22,210 nt of DNA from JAHHUA01 sp036635475. Its GTDB lineage: Bacteria > Bacillota > Clostridia > Oscillospirales > Ruminococcaceae. Both the position numbers and the translations under genes were made by a program. Below, in pieces: positions 8,372 through 16,901 of the stretch. Each line of letters begins with the position of its first letter. Positions within the stretch are counted from its first letter, which is position 1. Under the pieces are notes generated by a model. It made no database searches. It had not been told where the DNA came from and saw only the letters and a program-made list of their open reading frames with translations. Location: positions 1-22,210 of the forward strand of contig JAVWQH010000031.1 in NCBI GenBank assembly GCA_036635475.1, read 5' to 3'.

Positions 8372-9772
8372 TTAAATGATAATTTCGCCAAATGTAGCAA
8401 AAGGGGTTGCTTTTGTTATTTTTACTTTAACAAAACTCCCTATCAGAGATTTAGGAGCGATAAAGTCCACGATAGTATTGTTGTATGTTCTGCCTGTTAA
8501 GCACCCATCAACGCTTTTGCCATATCCATCAACTAGAACCATTGTTTCATTTCCAATTAATTTTGTATTCAGAGCAAGTCCAATTTCTGATTGAACTAAA
8601 AGTAATTCTCTCAACCATATTGATTTTTCGTTTTCAGATATATTATCTTCCATCAAAGCAGCTCTTGTCCCAGGTCGTTTTGAATATATAAATGTAAATA
8701 TCTGATTAAATTGAATTTTCTTGACTAATTCCACTGTTTTCAAGAAATCAGTATATTCTTCACTTGGAAATCCTACTATAATATCACTTGAGAATGTTAT
8801 ATCGGGGATTTTTTTTCTTGCATATTCAAATAATTCAATATACTTTTCTACTGTATAGCCTCTATTCATCAATTTCAATATCTCATTACTTCCCGATTGA
8901 ATTGGAAGATGTATATGTTTGCACACTTTTTGGCAATCAGCTATTGTATCAATTAAATCAAAGGTACAATCTTTGGGGTGAGATGTCAAAAATCTAATGA
9001 TAAAATCTCCATCAATTGCATTAAGTTCTTTCAATAACTGAGAAAAAGTTATTTGCGGAATGAGGTTGCTTCCATAAGAATTTACATTTTGACCTAACAA
9101 AGTTATTTCCTTGCAACCATTTTTAACAAGTTCTTTTATTTCATTAATTATATCATCTTTTTCTCTGCTCATTTCTCTTCCACGAACATATGGAACTATG
9201 CAGTATGTACAAAAATTATTGCAGCCATTCATTATTGGCACATTGACTTTAATATTATCATTTCTATATGTCGGAATATATTCAGGAATTGTTCCTGAAC
9301 CATCATCATTTCTTGCAATTTTCTTTTTGTCTTGCAATATACTGTAAAGCAATTCTGGAAAAGAATGAATCATATGCGTTCCAAAAATTAAATCTACAAA
9401 AGGATAGCTTTTTTTGACTTTTTCAATAATTCTGTCTTGTTGCACCATACAACCACAAAGTGAAATAATAATATTAGGGTTTTGCTTTTTTCTTAGCTTT
9501 AATTCTCCTACATTTCCAAAAATCTTAGTTTCTGCACCTTCCCTTATTGCACAGGTGTTAAACAGCACAAAGTCTGCATCAGCAATGGTTTCAGTAAAAC
9601 TATAGCCCATCATTGTTAGCAATCCTTTGATTTTTTCACTGTCGCTCACATTTTGCTGACAACCATAAGTATGCACATATGCTTTTGGAGAATATCCATA
9701 TTTATCAAATAAAATTTTGTTGATTTTATTACAAAGTTCAGTTTGATGTTTTATTTGCTCTTCATTAAACAT
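8372..9772 (-). CDS. miaB: tRNA-2-methylthio-N6-dimethylallyladenosine synthase MiaB
   Basis: MiaB is a radical SAM methylthiotransferase that converts i6A37 to ms2i6A37 in tRNA, acting after MiaA. The N-terminal UPF0004 domain supplies cluster ligands in TYGCQQN (C38), NTCAIRE (C74) and CGCMVQQ (C108). The radical SAM motif GCNNFCTYC gives C184, C188 and C191. A C-terminal TRAM-like RNA-binding region covers roughly the last 70 residues. The 466-residue length is typical. I start it at ATG 9772, because GAGG lies 6 bases upstream. A TTG four codons earlier falls inside that ribosome binding site and is unlikely. It heads the minus-strand string, facing away from the dnaD operon, and is about 97 bases before the ricA-like gene. 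No convincing promoter is visible upstream on its strand. Confidence 0.97.
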   Translation of the reverse strand: MFNEEQIKHQTELCNKINKILFDKYGYSPKAYVHTYGCQQNVSDSEKIKGLLTMMGYSFTETIADADFVLFNTCAIREGAETKIFGNVGELKLRKKQNPNIIISLCGCMVQQDRIIEKVKKSYPFVDLIFGTHMIHSFPELLYSILQDKKKIARNDDGSGTIPEYIPTYRNDNIKVNVPIMNGCNNFCTYCIVPYVRGREMSREKDDIINEIKELVKNGCKEITLLGQNVNSYGSNLIPQITFSQLLKELNAIDGDFIIRFLTSHPKDCTFDLIDTIADCQKVCKHIHLPIQSGSNEILKLMNRGYTVEKYIELFEYARKKIPDITFSSDIIVGFPSEEYTDFLKTVELVKKIQFNQIFTFIYSKRPGTRAALMEDNISENEKSIWLRELLLVQSEIGLALNTKLIGNETMVLVDGYGKSVDGCLTGRTYNNTIVDFIAPKSLIGSFVKVKITKATPFATFGEIII

Positions 9773-9962
9773 TTTATACCTCAAATTAAATCTATATCAT
9801 ATTGATAGAAACGATAAATAATTTTAAATTGTAAGCTGTAAACTAACAATTTTGCTTTTTGATAATAACAGTCATTATTATAACATATTTTTACGATATA
9901 ATAAAGCATATTTTAGATAAATTTATATAATTAAACCTGTTAATTTTATAAATAAATTTGAT

Positions 9963-9991
9963 TTGTGTTTTGCGGTAAAAAATGATATAAT
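9963..9991 (+). promoter_or_regulatory. Promoter of the dnaD-dnaI-deoC operon
   Basis: TGATATAAT at 9983-9991 is a perfect -10 hexamer with the TGn extension. The paired -35 (TTGTGT at 9963-9968, 17-base spacer) is weak, as is usual for extended -10 promoters. Transcription would begin near 9998, leaving a leader of about 110 bases before the dnaD ATG. Confidence 0.6.
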
Positions 9992-10002
9992 ATGCTTTAG
10001 TT

Positions 10003-10031
10003 AGCGGGTCTTAGCGAAAGAAAGATTTGCT
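10003..10031 (+). promoter_or_regulatory. Predicted 5' leader hairpin of the primosome operon
   Basis: AGCGGGTCTT and AAGATTTGCT can pair over 10 positions as RNA, with three consecutive G-U pairs, around a 9-base loop that contains C-GAAA-G. It would lie within the first 35 bases of the mRNA from the promoter just upstream. It has no T run, so termination is not suggested. It could stabilise the mRNA or be fortuitous. Confidence 0.35.
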
Positions 10032-10107
10032 GATTATTTTTATTAAAGCTAGAATTTTTTATAATATTTTAATGTTAGAATTTCTACCTTTTAGTATTGG
10101 AGAAAAA

Positions 10108-11109
10108 ATGAATTATAAAATAAATTTTGACAATTATTCATCTGTTTTTGCTATCCCAAATATTGTTGTTGATAACTATATAAAATTATGTTCCGGTTTA
10201 GCTTTAAAGATTTTAGTTGTTATTTTAAGAAATGCAGATAATCCTCCATCTTTTGAAGAACTGCGTCAAATAGTTGGTAAAAATGAAGAAGATGTTATTG
10301 ATGGTTTTAATTACTGGTTTCAAACAGGTATTCTGCAAGAAATAGATGAAAAAACATCTGAACCCTGCGCCACAAAAACAGTTTTTACTAACGAACCTGT
10401 TTCAGAACAAACTGTTGCAAGTAAGCCACCAAAAGATAATGTAAAAATCATTAAACAACGTGAATCAATGCCAAGAAATGAAGCTCTTAATATAATTAAT
10501 GACAATGATGAATTAAAAGCAATTGTAGAAGAATTTCAATCGCTAACCGGAAAAACGCTCACATCAACCGATATGGAATGTATTGTGGCTTTATATACTT
10601 ACTATGGTCTATCGGCTGACTACATTTTAATGGCATCGCATTACTGCTATTCGTTGGGAAAATGCAATATGAGATATGTTGAAAAAACTATCACATCTTG
10701 GCTTGACGATGGAATTGACACCCACGAAAAAGTTGATGTACATATTAAGCAACTGAGTGAACGATATAAAATAGAAAATTTAATTAAATCTGCTTTTGGT
10801 ATTTCTGACAGAGCCTTAGTTTCATCGGAAAAAAAGTTGATTGCAAAATGGAATGAAGAATATAAATTTGATTTACAAATGATTAGACTTGCATATGAAC
10901 GTACAATTGAAAATATAGGCAAGCTTTCTTTCAATTATATTGATACAATTCTTTCAAATTGGAAAAACAAAAATATCCAAACCCCACAAGAGGCTGTTGA
11001 GGAAAGTAGATCATACAAAAAAACTTCCTCAACAACTGTTTCATCAGAACCTTCATACACTTATGATGAACTTGATGATATAATAAACAACGATTTTATC
11101 AAGAATTGA
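10108..11109 (+). CDS. DnaD-like primosome protein with two DnaD C-terminal domains
   Basis: This 333-residue protein resembles Firmicute primosome proteins DnaD/DnaB. The N-terminal 80 residues look like a winged helix. After a polar linker there are two DnaD C-terminal (DDBH2) repeats, at about 134-205 (ending YVEKTITSWLDDGI) and 222-293 (ending with FNYIDTILSNW). The second has the family's YxxxIxxxW motif, and the first has a shifted version. Two such repeats are reminiscent of DnaB (the B. subtilis initiation protein, not the helicase). It is likely to remodel or bind DNA and help load the replicative helicase. I start it at ATG 10108 after GGAG with 5 bases of spacing. The open frame extends upstream to 10027 but without a binding site. 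The next gene, a DnaI-like loader, follows after 10 bases and its binding site overlaps this stop codon. Confidence 0.87.
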   Translation: MNYKINFDNYSSVFAIPNIVVDNYIKLCSGLALKILVVILRNADNPPSFEELRQIVGKNEEDVIDGFNYWFQTGILQEIDEKTSEPCATKTVFTNEPVSEQTVASKPPKDNVKIIKQRESMPRNEALNIINDNDELKAIVEEFQSLTGKTLTSTDMECIVALYTYYGLSADYILMASHYCYSLGKCNMRYVEKTITSWLDDGIDTHEKVDVHIKQLSERYKIENLIKSAFGISDRALVSSEKKLIAKWNEEYKFDLQMIRLAYERTIENIGKLSFNYIDTILSNWKNKNIQTPQEAVEESRSYKKTSSTTVSSEPSYTYDELDDIINNDFIKN

Positions 11110-11119
11110 GGACCAAACA

Positions 11120-12118
11120 ATGTCTTATCCATATGAATTAAAATCTAAAGCTCAAGCAATTATGGCTGAGCGAAGAGCTAAAGCCAAAGAAAAAGCATTA
11201 TATATGAAAAGCAAAGTATATAATACTATTCCTGAGATAAATGAAATTGACAACCATCTTGCAAATGTTGGAATAAAAGTTTCAAAAGCAATTTTAATGT
11301 CCGAAAATGTGGATACTGCAATTGAAAAACTAAAAGAGGAAAATCTCTCACTTCAAAAACGTAAAATTGAATTACTGCTAAATAATGGCTTTGAACACGA
11401 TTGTCTTCAAGTTAAATACAAATGTGAGAAATGTGAAGATACAGGTAGATGCGATGATGGAATTTGCAGCTGTATGAAGGAACTATTAAAACAACTTGCA
11501 TATGAAAAGCTAAGCGAAGAAGTTAAAGTTGAAGAATATAGTTTCACCAATTTTTCGCTCGACTACTACCCTACTGATTCTAAATCTGAGGTTTCCAGAA
11601 CTCCTCGTGAAGTTATGGAAAACATTTACAACAGATGTCATAATTATGCCGCTAACTTTGATTTGTCGTCCCAAAGTTTGCTATTCCTTGGTGGAACAGG
11701 ACTTGGAAAAACTCATCTATCAATTGCAATTGCCGGATATGTTATAGAAAAAGGCTATACTATAATTTATTCGTCTACTCAAAATTTGTTGTACAAACTT
11801 GAAAAAGAACGCTTTTCTAAAGATTACAACAATGATAATTTTGGAGATTATATGAAGTTAATTTTGGAATGTGATTTATTGATTTTGGACGATTTAGGCG
11901 CTGAATTTGCAACCAATTTCACCTCTTCAACTATTTATAATATTATAAACAGCAGATTACTTCAAAGTAAACCCACTATTATCAGCTCTAATCTTGATTC
12001 AACAAAAAAACTTGAAGAGAGATATACCGAGAGATTTGTTTCAAGAATATTGGGCAACTATTCTGTAATGAAATTTCAAGGCAAAGATATACGAATTTTG
12101 AAAAAGAAAAATATATAG
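11120..12118 (+). CDS. dnaI: DnaI/DnaC-like AAA+ helicase loader
   Basis: This 332-residue protein is a helicase loader that places the replicative DNA helicase on DNA at origins and restarted forks. A helical N-terminal half is followed by a zinc-binding cluster, C102xxC105, C111, C116xC118. The AAA+ ATPase has Walker A GGTGLGKTH (191-199), Walker B LLILDDLGAE (Asp257-Asp258) and a RYTERFVSRIL segment holding the likely arginine finger. The zinc cluster before the ATPase domain fits DnaI-type loaders. The ATG at 11120 follows GAGG that overlaps the dnaD-like stop codon, so the two are translationally coupled and form a primosome pair. The phage-type DnaC/IstB families share the ATPase core, but the partner gene and zinc site favour a chromosomal loader. 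Confidence 0.9.
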   Translation: MSYPYELKSKAQAIMAERRAKAKEKALYMKSKVYNTIPEINEIDNHLANVGIKVSKAILMSENVDTAIEKLKEENLSLQKRKIELLLNNGFEHDCLQVKYKCEKCEDTGRCDDGICSCMKELLKQLAYEKLSEEVKVEEYSFTNFSLDYYPTDSKSEVSRTPREVMENIYNRCHNYAANFDLSSQSLLFLGGTGLGKTHLSIAIAGYVIEKGYTIIYSSTQNLLYKLEKERFSKDYNNDNFGDYMKLILECDLLILDDLGAEFATNFTSSTIYNIINSRLLQSKPTIISSNLDSTKKLEERYTERFVSRILGNYSVMKFQGKDIRILKKKNI

Positions 12119-12130
12119 GAGAATATATCA

Positions 12131-12799
12131 ATGAATGTTTCAGACATACTTTCAAAAGTTGACCATACATTTCTAAATCCAGAGGCAACTTGGGATAATA
12201 TAAAAACTTTATGTGATGAAGCTATTGAATATAAAACTGCATCAATCTGCATTAATTCTTGTTTTGTTAAAGCTGCAAGTGATTATCTTAATGGTGAAAT
12301 AGCTATTTGTTCTGTTGTAGGATTTCCATTGGGCGCTATGTCAACTCCTGCAAAAGCTTTCGAGGCAAAACAAGCTATAACCGATGGTGCAAAAGAAATT
12401 GATATGGTAATAAATATAGGCAAACTCAAAGAAAAAGATTATGAATATGTTTTAAATGACATTGTCGCCGTTAAAAAAGCAATTGGCGAAAACATATTAA
12501 AAGTTATAATAGAAACTTGCCTTTTGTCTGATGATGAAAAAAAGAAAATGTGCGAAATTGTTGCAGTTTCAGGAGCGGATTTCATCAAGACATCTACAGG
12601 TTTTTCAACATCTGGAGCAACATTTGATGACATAAAACTCTTTTATGATTGCATTGGTGGAAAAATTAAAATCAAAGCAGCCGGTGGAATTAAAACAATT
12701 GACGATATGATGAAATTTATTGAATTAGGTGCTGATAGACTTGGAACAAGCCGAGCAATTAAAATCATTAAAAATTCAACTATTAATGATAATTACTAG
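12131..12799 (+). CDS. deoC: Deoxyribose-phosphate aldolase DeoC
   Basis: DeoC cleaves 2-deoxyribose 5-phosphate to glyceraldehyde 3-phosphate and acetaldehyde, letting cells use deoxynucleosides as carbon. The class I aldolase barrel is clear: VDHTFLNP, VVGFPLGAMST, EIDMVINIG with the catalytic Asp91, KVIIETCLL, KTSTGFS with the Schiff-base Lys153, and KAAGGIKT with Lys182. The 222-residue length is normal. The ATG at 12131 lies about 9 bases after AGGAG and 12 bases after the dnaI stop codon, so it is the last gene of the primosome operon and a strong terminator follows. No other deo or nucleoside-uptake gene is nearby, which makes the operon partnership unexpected. An aldehyde dehydrogenase is encoded further on but under separate control. 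Confidence 0.96.
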   Translation: MNVSDILSKVDHTFLNPEATWDNIKTLCDEAIEYKTASICINSCFVKAASDYLNGEIAICSVVGFPLGAMSTPAKAFEAKQAITDGAKEIDMVINIGKLKEKDYEYVLNDIVAVKKAIGENILKVIIETCLLSDDEKKKMCEIVAVSGADFIKTSTGFSTSGATFDDIKLFYDCIGGKIKIKAAGGIKTIDDMMKFIELGADRLGTSRAIKIIKNSTINDNY

Positions 12800-12803
12800 T
12801 AAC

Positions 12804-12849
12804 AGCAGAAACTTATTATCTAATTTGATGAGTTTCTGCTCTTGTTTTT
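12804..12849 (+). terminator. Intrinsic terminator after deoC
   Basis: Perfect 10-base arms AGCAGAAACT and AGTTTCTGCT extend inward to about 15 pairs including two G-U pairs. The loop is 7 bases. The T-rich segment CTTGTTTTT follows directly. It ends the dnaD-dnaI-deoC transcript. Confidence 0.9.
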
Positions 12850-12858
12850 GAAAATATC

Positions 12859-12867
12859 TGATATAAA
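12859..12867 (+). promoter_or_regulatory. Candidate promoter for the CCA-adding enzyme gene
   Basis: TGATATAAA is a 5/6 -10 hexamer with the TGn extension, placed after the deoC terminator and about 40 bases before the GTG start. No good -35 element is seen. It is proposed mainly because the gene needs its own promoter after the terminator. Confidence 0.35.
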
Positions 12868-12906
12868 CTTATTAAACAAACATTTCTAATACAAGGAGAA
12901 TTTGAA

Positions 12907-14220
12907 GTGACTATAAAAATCCCAAATGATGTTCAAAAAATAATTAATATTTTAGAACAAAACAATTTTGATGCTTATGTTGTCGGCGGTTGCGTTAGAG
13001 ATAGTATAATCGGGCTAACACCACAAGATTGGGATATTTGCACAAATGCAACTCCTTTGGAAATAAAAAAATGTCTTGTAGATAATAATTTCAGAATAAT
13101 TGAAAATGCAATCAAACATGGGACAATATCAGCAATTATTAATAAAACTGAATATCAAATAACTACATTTAGAATAGATGGAAATTATAGTGATAATCGC
13201 CGTCCCGACAGTGTCATTTTTGTAAATGATTTAAAGCAAGATTTATCCCGACGAGATTTTACAATTAATGCTATGGCATATAATAATAAAGTTGGATTAG
13301 TTGATTTTTTTGACGGAAGGCTTGATATTGCAAATAAAGTAATTCGATGCGTTGGAGATGCTGAGAAAAGATTTGATGAAGATGCTTTAAGAATTATGCG
13401 TGCATTAAGGTTTGCATCAGTTTATCAATATAAAATTGATATTGATACAAGCAAAGGAATATTTAAAAAGCAAAATCTACTATCAAATATTTCTTATGAA
13501 CGATTTAATGTTGAATTTTGTAAAATGCTTTGTGGCAACGGAATTAAAAATATTTTAACAGAATATCATATTATTATAACAAATATAATACCTCAATTAT
13601 CTGATAATAACAATTTATGGAATGTTGTATCTGATAAAATTCACAAAACCGATAACGACTTAATTATTCGCTTAACTATGCTGTTTTATCACACTGTAAA
13701 TGTTAAAAGCTTTACAGATAATTTAAGCGAAAATGATGAAATTAGTAATATTTCAAAGGCAAAATCAGCGGAAATTCGCAATATTATGTCAACATTAAGG
13801 TTTAACAATAAAACGATTACAGACGTTTGCACATTAGCATCATATTATAATTATAACATCTCCCCTAGCTCATATTGTATCAAAAAAATCCTTAATAAAA
13901 TCGGAATACCTTTATTTGAAAAATTATTGATTATAAAAAAATATGAATTATCATATCAAAATAATTTTCAAACTGAAATTGAAAATTTGGATAAGATCCA
14001 CTCAATATATAAAGAAATTATTGAACAAAAAGATTGTTTTTCTCTTGCTGCTTTAAATATTAATGGACGTGATTTAATAGGTTTAGGTTTTATACCCGGA
14101 GCTGAAATTGGGAAAATTTTAAACGTTTTACTTGAAATGGTAATTTCAAATCAAGTTGAAAATGAGAAAAATATTCTGATAAAAAACGCACTGTTAATTA
14201 GAAATATTTGTAAAATATAA
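12907..14220 (+). CDS. cca: CCA tRNA nucleotidyltransferase
   Basis: This enzyme adds or repairs the 3' CCA end of tRNAs using CTP and ATP. It is a class II polymerase-beta-like nucleotidyltransferase with GGCVRD at 27-32, the metal ligands Asp41 and Asp43 in QDWDICT, RRDFTINAMA from 115 and RFDEDALRIMRALRFAS from 155. The C-terminal body has INGRDLIGLGFIPGAEIG near residue 395. Many clostridial relatives have an HD phosphohydrolase-like segment in the middle. Here the equivalent site reads LFYHTVNVKS (His262-Thr263), so the HD metal pair is absent. I choose the GTG start at 12907, because AAGGAG lies 8 bases upstream. The 437-residue length fits bacterial CCA enzymes. Poly(A) polymerase I is a relative, but the context and motifs favour CCA addition. 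Confidence 0.9.
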   Translation: MTIKIPNDVQKIINILEQNNFDAYVVGGCVRDSIIGLTPQDWDICTNATPLEIKKCLVDNNFRIIENAIKHGTISAIINKTEYQITTFRIDGNYSDNRRPDSVIFVNDLKQDLSRRDFTINAMAYNNKVGLVDFFDGRLDIANKVIRCVGDAEKRFDEDALRIMRALRFASVYQYKIDIDTSKGIFKKQNLLSNISYERFNVEFCKMLCGNGIKNILTEYHIIITNIIPQLSDNNNLWNVVSDKIHKTDNDLIIRLTMLFYHTVNVKSFTDNLSENDEISNISKAKSAEIRNIMSTLRFNNKTITDVCTLASYYNYNISPSSYCIKKILNKIGIPLFEKLLIIKKYELSYQNNFQTEIENLDKIHSIYKEIIEQKDCFSLAALNINGRDLIGLGFIPGAEIGKILNVLLEMVISNQVENEKNILIKNALLIRNICKI

Positions 14221-14230
14221 ACGATTTTAG

Positions 14231-14259
14231 TTGTTAATATTTCATTTTTGTGATATGAT
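14231..14259 (+). promoter_or_regulatory. Promoter of the cation diffusion facilitator gene
   Basis: TTGTTA at 14231-14236, a 17-base spacer, then TGATATGAT at 14251-14259 (TATGAT with TGn extension). Transcription would begin near 14266, about 33 bases before the ATG. This is a good match in both elements and spacing. Confidence 0.65.
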
Positions 14260-14298
14260 GATAAAATATTTTCAACATTAGCTAATTTGGAGGCTACT

Positions 14299-15465
14299 AT
14301 GAATTTTTTAATAAAACACTTTGTCAAAGATTATGAAAACATTCAAGATGAATTTGTTAGACAAAGATATGGAAATTTGGGAAGTATTGTTGGTATATTG
14401 ATTAATTTATTTTTATTTGCAAGTAAATTTTTGATTGGTACAATATTTAATAGTATTTCTATTGTTGGTGATGCAATTAACAATTTGTCTGATGCCGGTT
14501 CTTGTATTGTCACTATCATCAGCTTTAAACTTTCATCTCGTCCAGATGACCACGAACACCCTTTTGGTCACGCAAGAATTGAATATATTGCCTCACTGGC
14601 TGTAGCTCTGACTGTAATAATTTTGGGTTTTGAACTTATTAAAAACTCAATAACTAAAATATTAAATCCAACTGAAATAAGTTTTAGCTTTGTAATGGTA
14701 ATAGTTTTATCTATTTCTGTTTTAGCTAAATTATGGCTTTATTTTTTCAATAAAAACCTGGGAAATAAAATATCATCAACAATAATGCTTGCTGCTGCGG
14801 CAGATAGTTTATCAGATGTTTTAGCAACTTCAGCAGTTATTATATCAACTGTTTTAAGCCCTGTTTTAAAATTTTCTCTCGATGGTTGGATGGGTGCTAT
14901 TGTATCTCTTCTGATTTTTAAATCAGGATTTGAGATAATCAAAGATGCTCTTGATAAACTTCTAGGTGGTTCTCCATCAAAAAAAGTTGTTTCTTTGATT
15001 CATAATTTCGTTTGCTCCTATGATGGCATTTATGGGATACATGATTTAGTTGTTCACGATTATGGCCCAACTAAAACGTTTGCTTCTCTGCACGCAGAAG
15101 TTGATGCAAGAGTTGATGCCCTTGTCAGCCACGATATAATCGATAATATTGAACAGGATATACTTCATAAACACAAAATTCATCTTGTAATACATATGGA
15201 CCCTATCGTTACTGACGACCCCGAAACCAATCAAGTCAGAAAAGATATCTCTCAGCTCGCCACAGATATTTACAAAGGTTTAACCGTACATGATCTAAGA
15301 ATGGTTAAAGGCGAAACTCACTGCAATATAATTTTTGATGTTGTTGTGCCTTATGATTGTAAAGAGAGCTTTCCTAACCTTAGAACTGAATTTATAAAAG
15401 ATATTAAATTGATGAATTCTTCATACAACCCCGTTATCGTATTTGAACGTGATTTAAGTTGCTGA
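14299..15465 (+). CDS. Cation diffusion facilitator transporter, probably Mn2+ type
   Basis: This 388-residue inner-membrane protein has six predicted membrane segments in its first 220 residues, then a cytoplasmic ferredoxin-like domain (LHAEVDAR strand region). CDF proteins export divalent metals by proton exchange. The metal-site residues in TM2 read NxxxD (Asn61, Asp65 in DAINNLSDAG), and in TM5 DxxxD (Asp169, Asp173 in ADSLSD), the pairing associated with manganese exporters rather than the HxxxD of zinc carriers. The RPDDHEHPFGHARIEYI loop is typical of the family. The domain after the ferredoxin-like part extends about 90 residues further than in minimal members, so an additional C-terminal domain is likely. 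I place the start at ATG 14299, because GGAGG (14289-14293) precedes it. A TTG at 14287 overlaps that site. The substrate assignment is inference from motifs. Confidence 0.85.
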   Translation: MNFLIKHFVKDYENIQDEFVRQRYGNLGSIVGILINLFLFASKFLIGTIFNSISIVGDAINNLSDAGSCIVTIISFKLSSRPDDHEHPFGHARIEYIASLAVALTVIILGFELIKNSITKILNPTEISFSFVMVIVLSISVLAKLWLYFFNKNLGNKISSTIMLAAAADSLSDVLATSAVIISTVLSPVLKFSLDGWMGAIVSLLIFKSGFEIIKDALDKLLGGSPSKKVVSLIHNFVCSYDGIYGIHDLVVHDYGPTKTFASLHAEVDARVDALVSHDIIDNIEQDILHKHKIHLVIHMDPIVTDDPETNQVRKDISQLATDIYKGLTVHDLRMVKGETHCNIIFDVVVPYDCKESFPNLRTEFIKDIKLMNSSYNPVIVFERDLSC

Positions 15466-15517
15466 TATTATCAAAAATGCTATACATTAGATGTAAAATG
15501 GAGAGGTGGTTTAATTT

Positions 15518-16888
15518 ATGAATTTTAATGGGATTGTAAATCTTCAAAGAGAATATTTTAAATCTGGTGCAACTAAAAGCTACGATACAAGAATAAAATC
15601 CCTTTTAATATTAAAAAAGATTATTATAAATCATCAAAATGAAATTGAACTTGCTTTGAAAAAAGACTTAAACAAATCCCCTACGGAAGCTTTTTTAACT
15701 GAAATAAGCACTGTTTTAGATGAATTATCTTATATGATTAAAAATCTATCAAAGCTTATGAAAAATAAATCTGTGTCAACACCAATCGTTCAATTTTACT
15801 CAAAAAGTTTTATATCTCCTGAGCCTTATGGTGTAACATTGATTATGAGTCCTTGGAATTATCCTTTTTATCTGACATTTGCTCCATTAATCGGTGCTTT
15901 AGCAGCTGGAAATACTGCAATAATTAAGCCCAGCGATTATGCAGCGAATACCTCTGCTCTAATTAAAACACTAATAGAAACATATTTCCCGCCAAAATAT
16001 GTTTCTGTTGTAATCGGAGGAAGAGAAGAAAATAAAGCCTTACTTGAAGAAAAATATGATTATATATTCTTCACAGGCAGTCCATCTGTGGGCAAGCTTG
16101 TAATGACTAAAGCGGCAGTTAATCTAACTCCAATCAGCCTTGAACTGGGCGGTAAAAGTCCTTGTATTATTGATAAAACAGCCAATATTAAACTTGCTGC
16201 AAAGAGAATTGCCTTTGGTAAACACTTAAATGCCGGTCAAACCTGCATTGCTCCCGATTATATTTTAATTGATAAATCAATTAAAGATGAATTTATAAGA
16301 TATTACAAGCAATATGTATATGAGTTTTTCGGAGAAGAACCATTGAAATCAAATGAATTGTGTAAAATTATCAATGAAAAACATTTTAATCAGCTAATTA
16401 ATCTAATGAAGAATGAAACAATAGTATTTGGCGGAGAATTTGATGAAAATACTCGTCAAATCTCCCCTACACTATTGGATAACATAACTTTTGACAGCAA
16501 AATAATGCAAGAGGAAATTTTTGGACCGATTATGCCTTTGATTTCATTTAACTTTTTAGATGAAGCTTTGAATTATATAACATCAAACCATAAGCCACTA
16601 GCTTTATATTTATTCTCAAACAGCAAGGTAAATCAAAAGAATGTTATGAGTGTTTGTAGCTTTGGCGGCGGTTGCATTAATGATACTATTATGCACATAG
16701 CCAACTCCAATTTGCCCTTTGGCGGTGTTGGCAACAGCGGAATGGGAGCATATCATGGCAAATATAGCTTTGACACATTCTCACATTTTAGAGGTATTCT
16801 TAAAAAAACAACACTATTCGATATCCCATTGAGGTACTATCCGTATGATGATACAAAATCTAAGCTATTGCGAAAAATATTAAAATAG
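15518..16888 (+). CDS. Class-3-like aldehyde dehydrogenase
   Basis: This 456-residue NAD(P)-dependent dehydrogenase oxidises aldehydes to carboxylic acids. The cofactor and active-site motifs are complete: SPWNYPF, FTGSPSVGK, LELGGKSP with the general-base Glu209, GQTCIAPDY with the nucleophile Cys243, EEIFGP, and PFGGVGNSGMGAYHGK. The short length and the C-terminal FDTFSHFRG with a basic tail (PLRYYPYDD onward) match the ALDH3-type, fatty-aldehyde-like branch. The true substrate cannot be read. It follows the CDF gene by 52 bases in the same direction, with a strong GAGGTGG site about 8 bases before the ATG. No terminator lies between them, and no strong promoter is evident in the gap. A bidirectional terminator follows directly. 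Confidence 0.93.
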   Translation: MNFNGIVNLQREYFKSGATKSYDTRIKSLLILKKIIINHQNEIELALKKDLNKSPTEAFLTEISTVLDELSYMIKNLSKLMKNKSVSTPIVQFYSKSFISPEPYGVTLIMSPWNYPFYLTFAPLIGALAAGNTAIIKPSDYAANTSALIKTLIETYFPPKYVSVVIGGREENKALLEEKYDYIFFTGSPSVGKLVMTKAAVNLTPISLELGGKSPCIIDKTANIKLAAKRIAFGKHLNAGQTCIAPDYILIDKSIKDEFIRYYKQYVYEFFGEEPLKSNELCKIINEKHFNQLINLMKNETIVFGGEFDENTRQISPTLLDNITFDSKIMQEEIFGPIMPLISFNFLDEALNYITSNHKPLALYLFSNSKVNQKNVMSVCSFGGGCINDTIMHIANSNLPFGGVGNSGMGAYHGKYSFDTFSHFRGILKKTTLFDIPLRYYPYDDTKSKLLRKILK

Positions 16889-16901
16889 TACAAAACAAAT
16901 T

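Larger units (their letters stand above)
9785..10107. other. Divergent intergenic region between miaB and the primosome operon
   Basis: About 320 bases of very AT-rich DNA without a supported gene. It holds the extended -10 promoter for the dnaD operon at 9983-9991, a predicted leader hairpin at 10003-10031 and small palindromes such as TATCA/TGATA near 9795-9807. A frame open from 10027 is not a gene start (see dnaD). No tRNA or recognised riboswitch is evident. Confidence 0.7.

Noticed and set aside
9773..9784. TTG start of miaB four codons upstream
   Set aside because: The TTG is part of the GAGG ribosome binding region serving the ATG at 9772.
10027..10107. N-terminal extension of the DnaD-like protein
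   Set aside because: There is no ribosome binding site before 10027, the extension is hydrophobic and non-conserved, and GGAG precedes the ATG at 10108.
14287..14298. TTG start of the CDF gene
   Set aside because: TTGGAGG is the ribosome binding site for the ATG at 14299.
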